Source of the DNA: Chloracidobacterium sp.
GTDB lineage: Bacteria > Acidobacteriota > Blastocatellia > Pyrinomonadales > Pyrinomonadaceae
Assembly: GCA_016716365.1 (NCBI GenBank)
Contig: JADJWM010000005.1
Span: 1-37,636, forward strand
Direction of reading: 5' to 3'
Length of the DNA stretch: 37,636 bases
In this document: positions 17,754 through 27,425 of the stretch, piece after piece
Position numbering within the stretch: position 1 is the stretch's first letter
Layout: each line of letters opens with the position of its first letter
The notes under the pieces: model-generated
The model's database searches: none
What the model was told of the DNA's origin: nothing
The model's input: only the letters and a program-made list of their open reading frames with translations
Position numbers and translations under genes: made by a program

Positions 17754-18860
17754 TTAAGCTAACCGATCATTGAACCGGGCGATCTTGCCGGCGATGGCCG
17801 AGACATGATCGGCGAGAAACTCGGCCGGCGGCGCGGCCAGTTCCTTCAAACGAAGTATTCGGTCGACGGAAGCGTCGATGCGATCTTCGCCAAGCCGGCC
17901 CGTGGCCGCGGCGTCGAGCAGGGCGGCGTGCGCCTCTCTTATCGATACGGTCCCGGCACAGATGCACGCCATATCGCACCCGGCTTCGATGGACATAACG
18001 GCTGCCTCGCCGATGCCGTAATTCTTGATGATGGCTCCCATTTCAAGATCGTCGGTCAGGACCAACCCGTCAAACCCCATCTGATCTCTTAGTAATTTAG
18101 TGACGAAGTTAGAACTAAGCGAGGAAGGTAAGAGTTTCCCATTTTGGCCTGTTTCCTGCAACTCAAGGTTCGGAAACGCGGCGTGAGCGACCATCACAGC
18201 CCGGACCGATCCCGTCGCGATCAGTTCGCGATAGGGCGTAAGATCGACCGAATCGAACTCGGCCTGACCGATCGATACGAGGGGAAGCTCTTCGTGTGAA
18301 TCGACCTCCGATGCTCCGAGGCCGGGAAAATGCTTGATGCATCCGACGATGCCGCCGGACTGCAGCGTAGATAGGAATTCGCCGGCGAATTCAGTTACTT
18401 CGGCCGCGGAATGCCCGAATGCCCGGGAATGAAGGCCATTGACGAACGCCACGCGTTTTTCGTCGATGACGTCCACGACAGGAGCAAAATCCATATTGAA
18501 GCCGAGCGAGGTGAGTGCGTCGGCAATGATGCGGCCGATCTCACGGGCGTCGTCGGCCGATCGCAGCTTCGATGCTGCCGGCATCGGGTCAAGGATCCTA
18601 CGTAATCTATCGACGAGGCCGCCCTCCTGGTCCACGCTGAGGAACGGTTCGACGCGGCAGGCTGCCCGAATACCGTCGAGGAGTTCGCGCGTTTGTTCAG
18701 GGGACCTGATGTTCCGCGCGAAAAGACAGACGCCGCCGGGCCTGATGTCGGCAAGCAAGCGTTCGGTGTCAACATCGATCTCCGGGCCGGGGATGCCGAT
18801 GAAGAGAAGCTGTCCGATCTTTTCTTCTAACGATATCGATCGAGGGGTTGATCGCTCCAT
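17754..18860 (-). CDS. nagZ: Beta-N-acetylhexosaminidase, GH3 (NagZ type)
   Basis: A 368-residue GH3 enzyme without the second alpha/beta domain, as in NagZ; it removes N-acetylglucosamine from anhydromuropeptides in peptidoglycan recycling. Motifs: early LGQLLF-like block EKIGQLLFIGIPG, SVDQEGGLVDRL near 75, KHFPGLGASEVDSHEELP near 176-193, and VLTDDLEMGAI near 267-277 with the nucleophile Asp. The Asp-Ser-His acid/base loop typical of NagZ is kept. In the usual KHFPGHG the second His is Leu here. No signal peptide, so it is cytoplasmic. It is followed after 21 bases by the peptide-binding lipoprotein and preceded by mutS, 64 bases upstream with hairpins between. Confidence 0.9.
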   Translation of the reverse strand: MERSTPRSISLEEKIGQLLFIGIPGPEIDVDTERLLADIRPGGVCLFARNIRSPEQTRELLDGIRAACRVEPFLSVDQEGGLVDRLRRILDPMPAASKLRSADDAREIGRIIADALTSLGFNMDFAPVVDVIDEKRVAFVNGLHSRAFGHSAAEVTEFAGEFLSTLQSGGIVGCIKHFPGLGASEVDSHEELPLVSIGQAEFDSVDLTPYRELIATGSVRAVMVAHAAFPNLELQETGQNGKLLPSSLSSNFVTKLLRDQMGFDGLVLTDDLEMGAIIKNYGIGEAAVMSIEAGCDMACICAGTVSIREAHAALLDAAATGRLGEDRIDASVDRILRLKELAAPPAEFLADHVSAIAGKIARFNDRLA

Positions 18861-18880
18861 AAGAGTTAAACCGATGGATT

Positions 18881-18921
18881 AGATGTCGAAACTGCGACAT
18901 CTGATGTGAAACTTTAACATC
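18881..18921. other. Two hairpins between mutS and nagZ
   Basis: AGATGTCG-AAACTG-CGACATCT (18881-18902, perfect 8-base stem) is followed directly by GATGT-N9-ACATC (18903-18921). They fill the 64-base gap between the mutS stop and the nagZ start. No T tract follows on the minus strand, so this is not a standard terminator. It could be an mRNA processing or stability element, or a protein-binding dyad. Confidence 0.5.
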
Positions 18922-18924
18922 CGG

Positions 18925-21588
18925 TCAGATGATCTTTTCCTTCATTTCAAGGAGGACGCGTTTCGATTCGTCGGGTGTGAGGCCGGTCACGTCGAGTTCA
19001 CGGAGCCGGTCGACGGCACTTTCGTTATTCAAAGCGAAAAGGGAAACCTGGGCGATCTGGCCCCGGGCCGCGGCGGCCTTCAGGTCATTGCCGGCCTGCC
19101 GGGAGAAAACCGCGAGTTCGTATTCTTCGAGCGTCCTGAGGACCTCGTTCGCACGATCTAATACCTGTGTCGGCATTCCGGCCAGGCGGGCGACGGCAAT
19201 GCCGTAAGACTTGTTGGCGGTTCCTTTTTGCAGCTTGTGCAGAAAGACAACGTCGCCCTCGCGTTCGCTTGCGGCCATCTGATAATTCTTCGCCCCGGGC
19301 AGATTATCAGCGAGTTCGGTCAACTCGTGATAGTGCGTGGCGAAGATGGTTTTGGCGGAATGTTCCGGCGAATTATGGAGATACTCCGCGACCGCCCACG
19401 CGATCGAAAGCCCGTCAAATGTTGACGTTCCGCGCCCGATCTCATCAAGCAGTACCAGACTGCGCGGAGTTGCGTTGTGAAGTATCGCCGCGGTCTCCGT
19501 CATCTCGACCATGAAGGTCGAGCGCCCGGAAGCAAGGTCATCGGATGCTCCAACGCGGGTCCAAACGCGGTCAACGATCGGCAGGCGTGCCGCGGATGCG
19601 GGCACGAAAGATCCGGCCTGAGCCAGGATCTGGATCAAGGCAACCTGTCGAAGGACCGTTGATTTTCCGCCCATGTTCGCCCCGGTGACGATCAGCAGGC
19701 GGTCCGTCGAATTATTAAGGTAAACGTCGTTAGGGACAAACGGGTCGCGGAGAAATGCTTCGACGACCGGATGCCGGCCATTCTTGATCTCGATCTCATC
19801 TCCGTCATGAAGCACAGGACGGACAAAATTTCGCTTTGCTGCGGTTTCTGCGAGCCCTGCGAGAACATCGATAGTCGCCAGCGCTCGTGCAGTGGTCTGC
19901 AACTTATAAGTTTCTTCTTTAACTTTTGCCCGTATCTGTTGAAATAGCTCGTTTTCCAACTCGATAGCGCGTTGTTCGGCTCCGAGTACCTTCGATTCCC
20001 ATTCTTTTAATTGAGGGGTCGTGAAACGCTCGGCGTTCGCAAGTGTCTGTCGGCGCTGATAATCGTCAGGGACTCGGTGGATATTCGCCTTTGAAACCTC
20101 AATGTAATACCCAAATACATTATTAAAGCGGATCTTCAGCGTGGGTATCCCGGTGCGTTCACGTTCGCGTTCTTCAAGATCGGCGATCAGCCGCTTTGAG
20201 TCGTTCGAAGTATTTCTAAGTTCGTCGAGTTCCTCGCTGAAGCGCGAACGGATGGTGCCTCCATCGTTGATATTGACGGGCGGTTCGTCGGCAATTCCTT
20301 TTTCAATGAGGGTGCGGACCTCTGGCAGATCAAAGATATTCTCGGAAAGGACCTGGAGCAGAAGGGAGCTTGCGTCGGTGATCGAATTGACGATCTCGGG
20401 CGTTTTTGAGAGAGAAGAGCCTAACGCAAGCAGGTCCCGGGCGGTCGCGGTTCCAAGATTAAGCCTGCCGACTATCCGCTCAAGATCGGTCAGCTGTTTC
20501 AGGACGAACCTGACAGACTGACGAAGGATCGGGTCGCCGAATTCCTCAACGGCCGCGTGCCTGGTCTCGATCTCGCTCCGCCTGAGCGAGGGCCGCAGCA
20601 GCCAAGCCCGAAGCAGCCGCCCCCCCATACCGGTAAGTGTTTCATCGATCACATCGAGGAGAGTTTGCTTCGATGGCTCATTTCGTGTCTGGACGACCTC
20701 CAGATTTCGAAGCGTGACCTGATCCAGCACGAGGCAGTCGCTGGATTCGAAGTACTCGATCTTGTTGATGTGTTCGGCGGCGATCTTCTGGGTGAAATGG
20801 GCATATGAAAGGCAGCCTCCGGCTGACCTGATGGCCGCATTGCGCCCATCGAGCCCATATCCGGCCAGTTCACGGACCTTGAACTGATCCTTGAGCAGAT
20901 GTTCAGCATTTTCGAGGTCAAAATCGTGGTCGTCCAGCTCCGTTAAAGTGAATCTTGATGTTCTCTTTTCGGTTTGGGTATCTGCGATCTCGGGAAGCAA
21001 GCCTCCCGGTCCACCGTTGCCAATCCTTTCGACGATATCCGGAGAGAGCCGTGCAGGAAAGACGAGCTCGCGGGGAGCATAGCCATCTATCAGTTCGATC
21101 GCTTTAGTCCAGTTATCGGGCCCTGATATCTGGGACGCCGCGAATTCGCCGGTGGACAATTCGAGGAAAGACGCCCCGATCTGATCACCGTCAACGCAGA
21201 TCGATGCAAGGTAGACCGGGTCTTTCGATTCGATCTGTTCCGGGTCGAACGAGGTCCCCGGCGTTATGACCCGGACAACCTCGCGACGAACCAGTTTAGT
21301 GCCCTTTCCGGCCGGTTCGGTCTGCTCGCAGATGGCCACGCGATAGCCTTTGCGGACGAGTTTTGAAATGTAATTTCCGGCGGCGTGATGCGGAACGCCG
21401 CACATCGGGATCGGATTCTTCGAGTCTTTCTGACGGGCCGTCAGCGTGATCTGAAGCTCTCTCGCTCCGATGATCGCGTCCTCGTTGAACATCTCGTAGA
21501 AATCCCCGAGCCGGAACATCAGGAGCGTGCCCGGATAGAGTTTCTTTATCTCGAGGAATTGCCGAAGCATCGGCGTGATCTCTTTCAT
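18925..21588 (-). CDS. mutS: DNA mismatch repair protein MutS
   Basis: An 887-residue MutS of normal length and intact frame. The mismatch-reading motif is at F30-Y31-E32 in GDFYEMF, followed by the connector, lever and clamp regions. The ATPase domain has Walker A GANMGGKST near 634, the Walker B region LVLLDEIGRGTSTFDG near 708, and the conserved ATHYHELTEL near 750. The C-terminal helix-turn-helix (SYGIAVARLAGMP) completes it. It binds mismatches and hands over to MutL. It is divergent from the polysaccharide locus (216 bases) and leads the minus-strand group mutS-nagZ-SBP. Confidence 0.98.
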   Translation of the reverse strand: MKEITPMLRQFLEIKKLYPGTLLMFRLGDFYEMFNEDAIIGARELQITLTARQKDSKNPIPMCGVPHHAAGNYISKLVRKGYRVAICEQTEPAGKGTKLVRREVVRVITPGTSFDPEQIESKDPVYLASICVDGDQIGASFLELSTGEFAASQISGPDNWTKAIELIDGYAPRELVFPARLSPDIVERIGNGGPGGLLPEIADTQTEKRTSRFTLTELDDHDFDLENAEHLLKDQFKVRELAGYGLDGRNAAIRSAGGCLSYAHFTQKIAAEHINKIEYFESSDCLVLDQVTLRNLEVVQTRNEPSKQTLLDVIDETLTGMGGRLLRAWLLRPSLRRSEIETRHAAVEEFGDPILRQSVRFVLKQLTDLERIVGRLNLGTATARDLLALGSSLSKTPEIVNSITDASSLLLQVLSENIFDLPEVRTLIEKGIADEPPVNINDGGTIRSRFSEELDELRNTSNDSKRLIADLEERERERTGIPTLKIRFNNVFGYYIEVSKANIHRVPDDYQRRQTLANAERFTTPQLKEWESKVLGAEQRAIELENELFQQIRAKVKEETYKLQTTARALATIDVLAGLAETAAKRNFVRPVLHDGDEIEIKNGRHPVVEAFLRDPFVPNDVYLNNSTDRLLIVTGANMGGKSTVLRQVALIQILAQAGSFVPASAARLPIVDRVWTRVGASDDLASGRSTFMVEMTETAAILHNATPRSLVLLDEIGRGTSTFDGLSIAWAVAEYLHNSPEHSAKTIFATHYHELTELADNLPGAKNYQMAASEREGDVVFLHKLQKGTANKSYGIAVARLAGMPTQVLDRANEVLRTLEEYELAVFSRQAGNDLKAAAARGQIAQVSLFALNNESAVDRLRELDVTGLTPDESKRVLLEMKEKII

Positions 21589-21804
21589 TACCCAATTCAG
21601 CCATTTAGGCAGATTCTGAGTCTAAACTAAAACGTCGAAAGTTTTAAAATGAATGGTTTCCAAAGGCTTCGCCGTTTGTTAAACTGAACCTTTGTTCGAC
21701 CCCCAATGGCCTAAGGGCTGAAAAACCGAACAACGTTTAACAAGTCATGGCAATCCAAAGCCTTAAAATTCTTAGGGTTTCGTGAATTTTTAAGGAGTCC
21801 ATCA
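21589..21804 (+). promoter_or_regulatory. Leader of the polysaccharide operon with hairpin overlapping the ribosome site
   Basis: The region between divergent mutS and the wza-like gene. An AT-rich inverted repeat CTTAAAATTC (21762-21771) and GAATTTTTAAG (21784-21794) has a 12-base loop. Its right arm runs into the Shine-Dalgarno AAGGAG (21792-21797), 7 bases before the ATG. The fold could modulate translation of the export gene. Promoter hexamers are not clear enough to place. Confidence 0.45.
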
Positions 21805-22812
21805 ATGATCTCAAAGTTACTTTCGTTGGGCATCGCAGCCTGCCTCTTGGTGTTTGCGTTGTCGTCTCAGGCTCAGGAAGCTTCGAACACTGCACCGAAC
21901 GGTGAGAAAGAGCTGCGGGCCGAGAATAAAGTGCCGCGGGCGAGCACGTCCGACCGACAGGATGACAAGTATCGCATCGGGTTCCGAGACAAGCTCAATG
22001 TCCAGGTTTTTCGGCACGCCGACCTCAATCAAACCGTGACGGTGAATCCAAACGGTACGATCAATCTATTTCGTATCCCGGAACCAGTGGTTGCCGTGTG
22101 TAAGACGGAGAGGGAACTTGCGGATGACATCGCAGCCGCGTATCGAAAGGATTACCTCAAAAATCCGGAAGTAAACGTCGTCGCCGTCGAACAGATGTCG
22201 CACGCCGTCTTCGTGATCGGTGCGGTCGAGAAACCCGGGCCGCAGTATCTGAGCAGGAAGGTCCACCTTCTCGAACTTCTTGCATTGGCCGGGGGGCCGT
22301 CGAAGGAAGCCGGTTCGCGGTTATACGTTTCAAGGACCGGGAGCCGGTCCGACTGTGCGCCGAAAGGGGCGCCCGACGCCGATGATGCAAATCTGCACAC
22401 ATTCGCGATCAGGGACCTTCAGGAAGGTAAGGAAACGTTCTTTATCCAACCCGGCGATATTATTTCGGTTCTTGAGGCCGATGTGGTCTTCGTTTACGGG
22501 AATGTCGTCGAACAGGGCCAGGTAACGATGAAGCAGCCTTTGACCCTTACTCAGGCGATCGCGACGGCGAAGGGCCTTCGCCCGGCGACCAAAAAAGACA
22601 AGGTCCGGATCATCCGGCAAAAGCCGGGAAGCCTGGAGAGGGAAGAGCTGATCTTTGACCTGAATGCGATCAACAAACAGAAGGCTGAAGACCCTTTCCT
22701 TATGCCAAATGACATCATTGCCCTTTCGGAAGATAAGACCAAGAGCATCCTTAACAATGTTGCAAAGAGCTTTACGCAAGGTATCCCGGGATTGCTTTAT
22801 CGGCCGTACTAG
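21805..22812 (+). CDS. Polysaccharide export outer-membrane protein (Wza-like, Poly_export/SLBB)
   Basis: A 335-residue protein. A signal peptide covers residues 1-23 (cut after SSQA), without the lipobox Cys of E. coli Wza. The Poly_export domain runs from about 55 to 135 (YRIGFRDKLNVQVFRHADL, VTVNPNGTINL, YLKNPEVNVV), followed by two SLBB-like domains at about 140-215 (VFVIGAVEKPGPQYL, LLALAGGPSKEAGSRLYV) and 225-310 (VVFVYGNVVEQGQVTMKQPL, TQAIATAKGL). It should form the periplasmic/outer-membrane channel for the polymer. The start is supported by AAGGAG. The Wzc-like kinase starts 12 bases after its stop, the usual pairing of a Wzx/Wzy system. Confidence 0.93.
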   Translation: MISKLLSLGIAACLLVFALSSQAQEASNTAPNGEKELRAENKVPRASTSDRQDDKYRIGFRDKLNVQVFRHADLNQTVTVNPNGTINLFRIPEPVVAVCKTERELADDIAAAYRKDYLKNPEVNVVAVEQMSHAVFVIGAVEKPGPQYLSRKVHLLELLALAGGPSKEAGSRLYVSRTGSRSDCAPKGAPDADDANLHTFAIRDLQEGKETFFIQPGDIISVLEADVVFVYGNVVEQGQVTMKQPLTLTQAIATAKGLRPATKKDKVRIIRQKPGSLEREELIFDLNAINKQKAEDPFLMPNDIIALSEDKTKSILNNVAKSFTQGIPGLLYRPY

Positions 22813-22824
22813 GACGCTTATTTT

Positions 22825-25306
22825 ATGAAAGAAAGTCGAGAGTTGGTTCCGCAGCCGAAGAGCGATTTCTTCGAGTTCGACCGTGTTTTCGAGCCGCAGG
22901 TCGTGGGACAGACCGGGCGTTATCCGGCCTATCGCGAGAATTATGCACAGGACGGTTTTCAACTCCTGGATTACTGGCGTGCCGTACGCAAGCGGATATG
23001 GCTGGTCGTGGGTATCGCTGTGCTCATCACGACGCTGGTCGCCATTTATATGGCCCGAAAGCCTGATATTTTCCTTGCGAGAGCGACCGTTCAGGTCGAT
23101 CTTGAGCAGACAAACCCCGACCTGATGACCGACCGGCAAAGGCCGCTTTTGACTGCGGACCCGTCGTACTTCAACACGCAGCTGCAGCTTCTGAACAGCG
23201 ACACTCTGCTTCGCCGCGTGATCAAAGAACATAACCTAGACACCAACGCAGACTTTCAGAAGATAAAAGCTGAGAATGGGACTTCGGCAATGCGGTCGAT
23301 GTTAAAGGCCGTCGGCCTTGCCCGCGAGGAAGCGAAACCGGCCGTCCCGAACAGTGAGACCAATTCAGAGGACTCCAGCAATACGCTCGTGTCGGCGGAT
23401 GAGATCGCCGAAGCCGTTCGACTCGCGCCTACGTCGAGATAATCAAGAAAACCTCGGCGTCGAGCCGGTCCGCGAATCACGCGTGACCGTAAAAGATACG
23501 CGTCTGATCGAAGTGACCTTTACGAATTCGAATGCGGAACTCGCCGCTTTCGTTGCGAACGCGATCTGCGAGACATTTACAAGCTATAACCAGGAAAAGC
23601 GGTCCGGGACCAGCCGGAAGACGAGCGATTTCCTTCAGAGCCGGATCAGCGACCTTCAGTCCGAGATCCGGGCGGATGAGATAAAGCTGGTCGACCTGAA
23701 GAGGGAAGTCGGTATCCTCAAGACCACCGGCGAGCAGACGATCGAGTTGGAAAGGCTCGCCGGATTGAATCGTGACCGTCTTGCAGCCGAACTGGAGCGG
23801 ACCAATGCGGAGTCGGACCTGCTCGCGGTCAAGAATTCACCTGAAAAGCTGAGGTCGCTTGTTGAAGCAGCCAGTGCCAGGTTCATAACGGAAAAGGAGA
23901 ACTCGACCATCAACTTCCGTAATGATACGGAAAAGAAGATCGCCGACCTGACCGCCCAAAAGGAAAAACTTCTCCAGGAGTTTAAGGAGGGCGCCGATCC
24001 TGTACGCGAGATCGACCTGCAGATCGCCAGCCAGCAGGCAACGCTGGACCGCGTGATCGGAAAGAACAATGCCGAGATAGGCGAGTATCGAAAACGAGCC
24101 TCCGAAGACCTTCTGAACAATCTTCAAACGGCGTACGCCAAAGCGAAGGAAAAAGAAAGCAGCATCAGAGCCGCTTTTGACGAACAGTACGCAAAGGCCC
24201 AGGGACAGAACAGCGGAGCCGTCACTATCAAACTTCTCGAACAGAATATCGAGGCGAACAAAGGTTTCCTGGACAAGCTTCGCGAACAGCAGAGTTCGAA
24301 CGACGTTTCGTCACAGGGCTCCGACAACAACATAAGCGTGGCCGGCTTTGCGATCCCGAATAACATTCCGGTCGGCCCGCGGCGGCTGATGACGGTCGCG
24401 GCCGCCTTCCTACTTTCGATATTGTTCGGAATGGGACTCGCACTTTTCCTTGAATATCTCGACGACACCATTCGAACCGTCGAGGAGATCGAGAGCGTGC
24501 TTCAGCTTCCCGCACTGGCTGCGATCCCGACGATCGAGTCAATGCCGAAACGAAAGCTCTTGCTCGTTGGGGCGAACGAGGAGGTCGAGGAACGGCCAAA
24601 CTCCGAGCTCTTGATCTATTCAGATCCGCGGTCCGGCCTCTCCGAAGCGTACCGGCAGCTAAGGACGTCGATCCTGCTGTCGACCGCCGGCCATCCGCCG
24701 AAGTCGCTGCTTATCACGTCAAGCTTACCGTCGGAAGGTAAAACGACGACCGCGACGAACACCGCTATCAGCCTTGCGCAGACCGGTGCAAAGGTCCTGA
24801 TCGTCGATGCTGACATGCGCCGGCCGCGTCTTCATTCGGTGTTCAACATACCTAATGGCGAGGGTTTAAGCACGCTTCTTTCGAGCGAATCGACGGATTC
24901 CGACATCACACGGGTCGTAAAAACCGACGGCGGAACCAAGATCCATTTGTTAACGTCGGGCCCGATCCCGCCGAACCCCGCGGAACTGATCGGTTCGGAG
25001 CAAATGGCCACGCTGTTGAAACGGCTGCAGAAGCATTACACCCACGTCGTGATCGACTCGCCGCCGATCACCTCTTTCACGGACGGCGTTCTGATCGCTT
25101 CTATGGTCGACGGGGTGATCCTTGTGGTCCATTCAGGGAAGAGCTCGCGGCAGGTCGTGCGGCGTGCGAAGATGCTTCTTCAGGATGTGGGTGCGCGGCT
25201 GCTCGGCGTGGTGCTGAACAACGTCAATCTGCGTTCACAGGACAACTATTATTACTATCAGTCCTATTATCATCGCAACGCTTACAACAGCGATGAGGTG
25301 GTCTGA
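22825..25306 (+). CDS. Wzc-like polysaccharide co-polymerase/tyrosine autokinase, frame broken twice
   Basis: About 827 codons. The first frame ends at 23442 after RLAP. Reading one frame over gives YVEIIKK for about 20 bases, then a second shift near 23448-23451 (an A run) restores NLGVEPVRES and the rest. Two single-base losses 20 bases apart, with sense on all three sides, look like consensus errors. Order: TM1 near residue 57 (WLVVGIAVLITTLVAIYMA), Wzz domain, long coiled coil, TM2 (MTVAAAFLLSILFGMGLALF), then the BY-kinase domain with Walker A SLPSEGKTTTATNTA, Walker A' VLIVDADMRRP and Walker B HVVIDSPPI. The C-terminus is a Tyr cluster (NYYYYQSYYHRNAY, 7 Tyr), the autophosphorylation tail. 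It controls chain length and export with the Wza-like protein. Confidence 0.92.
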
Positions 25307-25329
25307 GCTCGTTCACAGCAGCGACTGTT

Positions 25330-26337
25330 ATGGGTGCACACAAAAGCGTACTCGTCACAGGTGCGGGCGGGTTCATCGGCCATCACCTGGTGACGTACCT
25401 TAAAAAGAAGGGTTACCGGGTCAGGGGTGTCGATATAAAGTATCCGGAATTCTCAGCGACCGACGCCGACGAATTCTACCTCCTCGACCTGAGAGTTCCG
25501 GGAAACTGCCTTGAAGCGACGGCAGGTGTCGACGAAGTCTACGCGCTTGCGGCCGACATGGGCGGAATGGGTTACATCTCCGCCCATCATGCCGAGATCC
25601 TTTACAATAATTCGCTGATCGATCTTAATACCATCGAATCGGCACGGGTGAACGGTGCCCGACGTTTTCTTTATGCAAGTTCGGCCTGCATCTATCCGCT
25701 TCACCTTCAGGGCGAGGCCGACGCTCCGCCTTTGAGCGAGGACGATGCGTATCCGGCATTCCCGCAGGATGCGTACGGATGGGAAAAGCTGATGGGCGAA
25801 CGGTTGTGTATGCACTATCGCGAGGACTATAGCCTCGAGACCCGCGTGGTCAGGTTTCACAACATTTTCGGCGAGCTTGGAACATGGGAAGGCGGCCGCG
25901 AAAAGGTGCCGGCGGCCGTTTGTCGAAAGATCGCCGCCGCGAAACTTTCGGGAACGAACGAGATCGAGATATGGGGCGACGGCAAGCAGACTCGGTCTTT
26001 TTGTCATATAGACGATTGCGTCGAAGGCCTTTACCGATTGATGAGGTCGGATCATTTCGAACCGATCAACCTTGGGCAGGACAGAATGGTATCGATAAAC
26101 GAACTCGCAGACCTTGTTGCCGCCGCCGCGGGGATCAGCATCATTAAAAGACACGTCGACGGCCCGCAGGGCGTTCGGGGCCGCAATTCGGATAACAGCC
26201 GGCTGAAAGCGGTTCTCGGCTGGGAACCATCGATTTCGCTTGAGGAAGGGCTGAGGGTTACATACGCCTGGGTAGAAGATCAGGTGCGCGAGTCGCTCAA
26301 GCGAAGTTTGCCGTCATCCGCGACGACTTCTAATTGA
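25330..26337 (+). CDS. GDP-mannose 3,5-epimerase (SDR)
   Basis: A 335-residue extended SDR. The NAD site is G11-A-G-G14-F-I-G17. Catalytic residues match plant GME at a constant offset of 25: C120 (SSACIYP) to C145, Y149 and K153 (YGWEK) to Y174 and K178, K192 (GREKVPAA) to K217 (plant numbering from memory). AADMGGMGYI, FHNIFGELGTWEGGREK and GVRGRNSDNS are also near-identical family blocks. The reaction is GDP-D-mannose to GDP-L-galactose (and GDP-L-gulose). In a polysaccharide operon it most likely supplies L-galactose residues. GDP-mannose synthesis genes are not in the window. The gene starts 23 bases after the Wzc-like stop; no strong ribosome site is seen. Confidence 0.9.
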   Translation: MGAHKSVLVTGAGGFIGHHLVTYLKKKGYRVRGVDIKYPEFSATDADEFYLLDLRVPGNCLEATAGVDEVYALAADMGGMGYISAHHAEILYNNSLIDLNTIESARVNGARRFLYASSACIYPLHLQGEADAPPLSEDDAYPAFPQDAYGWEKLMGERLCMHYREDYSLETRVVRFHNIFGELGTWEGGREKVPAAVCRKIAAAKLSGTNEIEIWGDGKQTRSFCHIDDCVEGLYRLMRSDHFEPINLGQDRMVSINELADLVAAAAGISIIKRHVDGPQGVRGRNSDNSRLKAVLGWEPSISLEEGLRVTYAWVEDQVRESLKRSLPSSATTSN

Positions 26338-26436
26338 CCGATCGGGTTTGACATCAGTTGTGCTGCAAGGATCCCCTAAAGTGTCTTGTACGATCGCACG
26401 GACTTGGTTGATGTAAACGGCTTCGTGCCGCTGATT

Positions 26437-27420
26437 ATGAGTGTTCCGATATCCATCGTCATGCCCGTATTCAACGCGGGAAAGTTTCTGCATAAAACCG
26501 TAGAAGCGATTGACGCCCAGCGGCGGGAGTCAGGCTGGGATATTGAACTGATCATGATCGACGACGGAAGCCGGGACGATACCTACGAGCGTGTCGAAGA
26601 ACTCGGCGAGAAGTATCGCTACATCAAGGCAATCAAGCTCTCGCGGAACTTTGGGCACCAGGCCGCAGTGCGGACCGGGCTCGAATTCAGCGACGGCGAT
26701 TATGTGGCCATCCTCGACGACGACCTTCAAGACCCGCCCAGCCTTTTGCCGATGTTCTTCGAATATCTCGACAATGGCTACGACGTGGCCTACGGCGAGC
26801 GAAAGAAGCGAAAAGAACACATTTTGAAGAGGCTGGCGTACAGCTCGTTCTACCGGATCCTTCGTGGCCTCAGTAGCATTGAAATCCCGCTGGACTCAGG
26901 CGATTTTTGTGTTATGAAGCGCCGGGTGGTGGAGCACATGCTTACCCTGCCCGAGCGTAATCCTTTTCTCCGGGGAATGCGGGCCTGGGTCGGTTTTAAG
27001 CAGATCGCCGTCAGCTATGAGCGGCAGGCCCGGATCGACGGTGTTTCCGCCTACACTTTCGCGAAACTGCTCCAGCTTGGTGCCGACGGAATCTTTTCTT
27101 TCTCGAAGTTTCCGATCAGATTTATTACGTTTCTTGGACTGCTCGGGTTAGGTGTAGCGCTATTTTACAGCCTATTCCTTGTCGTAATGTTCTTCACGGT
27201 AGGAGTGGATGTCCGCGGATTCTCGACCTTGGCCTTGCTTATCTCATTCTTCGGGTCGCTTAATCTGATTTGCCTTGGCGTGATCGGCGAATATATTGCC
27301 CGGATCTACGACGAGACGCTCCATCGACCGCACACGGTAATTGAGAAGACGTTGAATTTTGAAAGTCCGGAAGAGCATCGAACATCCCGGAAGAGAGCCC
27401 ACGAGGTCGAGAAGGCTTGA
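26437..27420 (+). CDS. GT2 polyprenyl-phosphate glycosyltransferase (DPM1/GtrB/ArnC type)
   Basis: From the ATG at 26437 the protein has 327 residues; an upstream TTG (26386) would add 17 residues without conserved character. The GT2 domain opens with SIVMPVFNAGKFLHKTVEAI, followed by the nucleotide Asp block IDDGSRDDT and LSRNFGHQAAVRTGL. The DXD motif is in AILDDDLQDPP, and DSGDFCVMKRR comes later. Two C-terminal TM helices (FITFLGLLGLGVALFYSLFL and TLALLISFFGSLNLICLGVI) and the tail IGEYIARIYDE are typical of enzymes that load a sugar onto polyprenyl phosphate at the inner membrane. The methyltransferase starts 5 bases after its stop. Donor sugar unknown. Confidence 0.9.
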   Translation: MSVPISIVMPVFNAGKFLHKTVEAIDAQRRESGWDIELIMIDDGSRDDTYERVEELGEKYRYIKAIKLSRNFGHQAAVRTGLEFSDGDYVAILDDDLQDPPSLLPMFFEYLDNGYDVAYGERKKRKEHILKRLAYSSFYRILRGLSSIEIPLDSGDFCVMKRRVVEHMLTLPERNPFLRGMRAWVGFKQIAVSYERQARIDGVSAYTFAKLLQLGADGIFSFSKFPIRFITFLGLLGLGVALFYSLFLVVMFFTVGVDVRGFSTLALLISFFGSLNLICLGVIGEYIARIYDETLHRPHTVIEKTLNFESPEEHRTSRKRAHEVEKA

Positions 27421-27425
27421 GTTCT

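Noticed and set aside
22330..23232. 300-codon minus-strand frame across wza and wzc
   Set aside because: Runs antisense to two recognised genes and has no recognisable motif.
25453..26154. 233-codon minus-strand frame
   Set aside because: Antisense shadow of the GDP-mannose 3,5-epimerase, whose active site is fully conserved.
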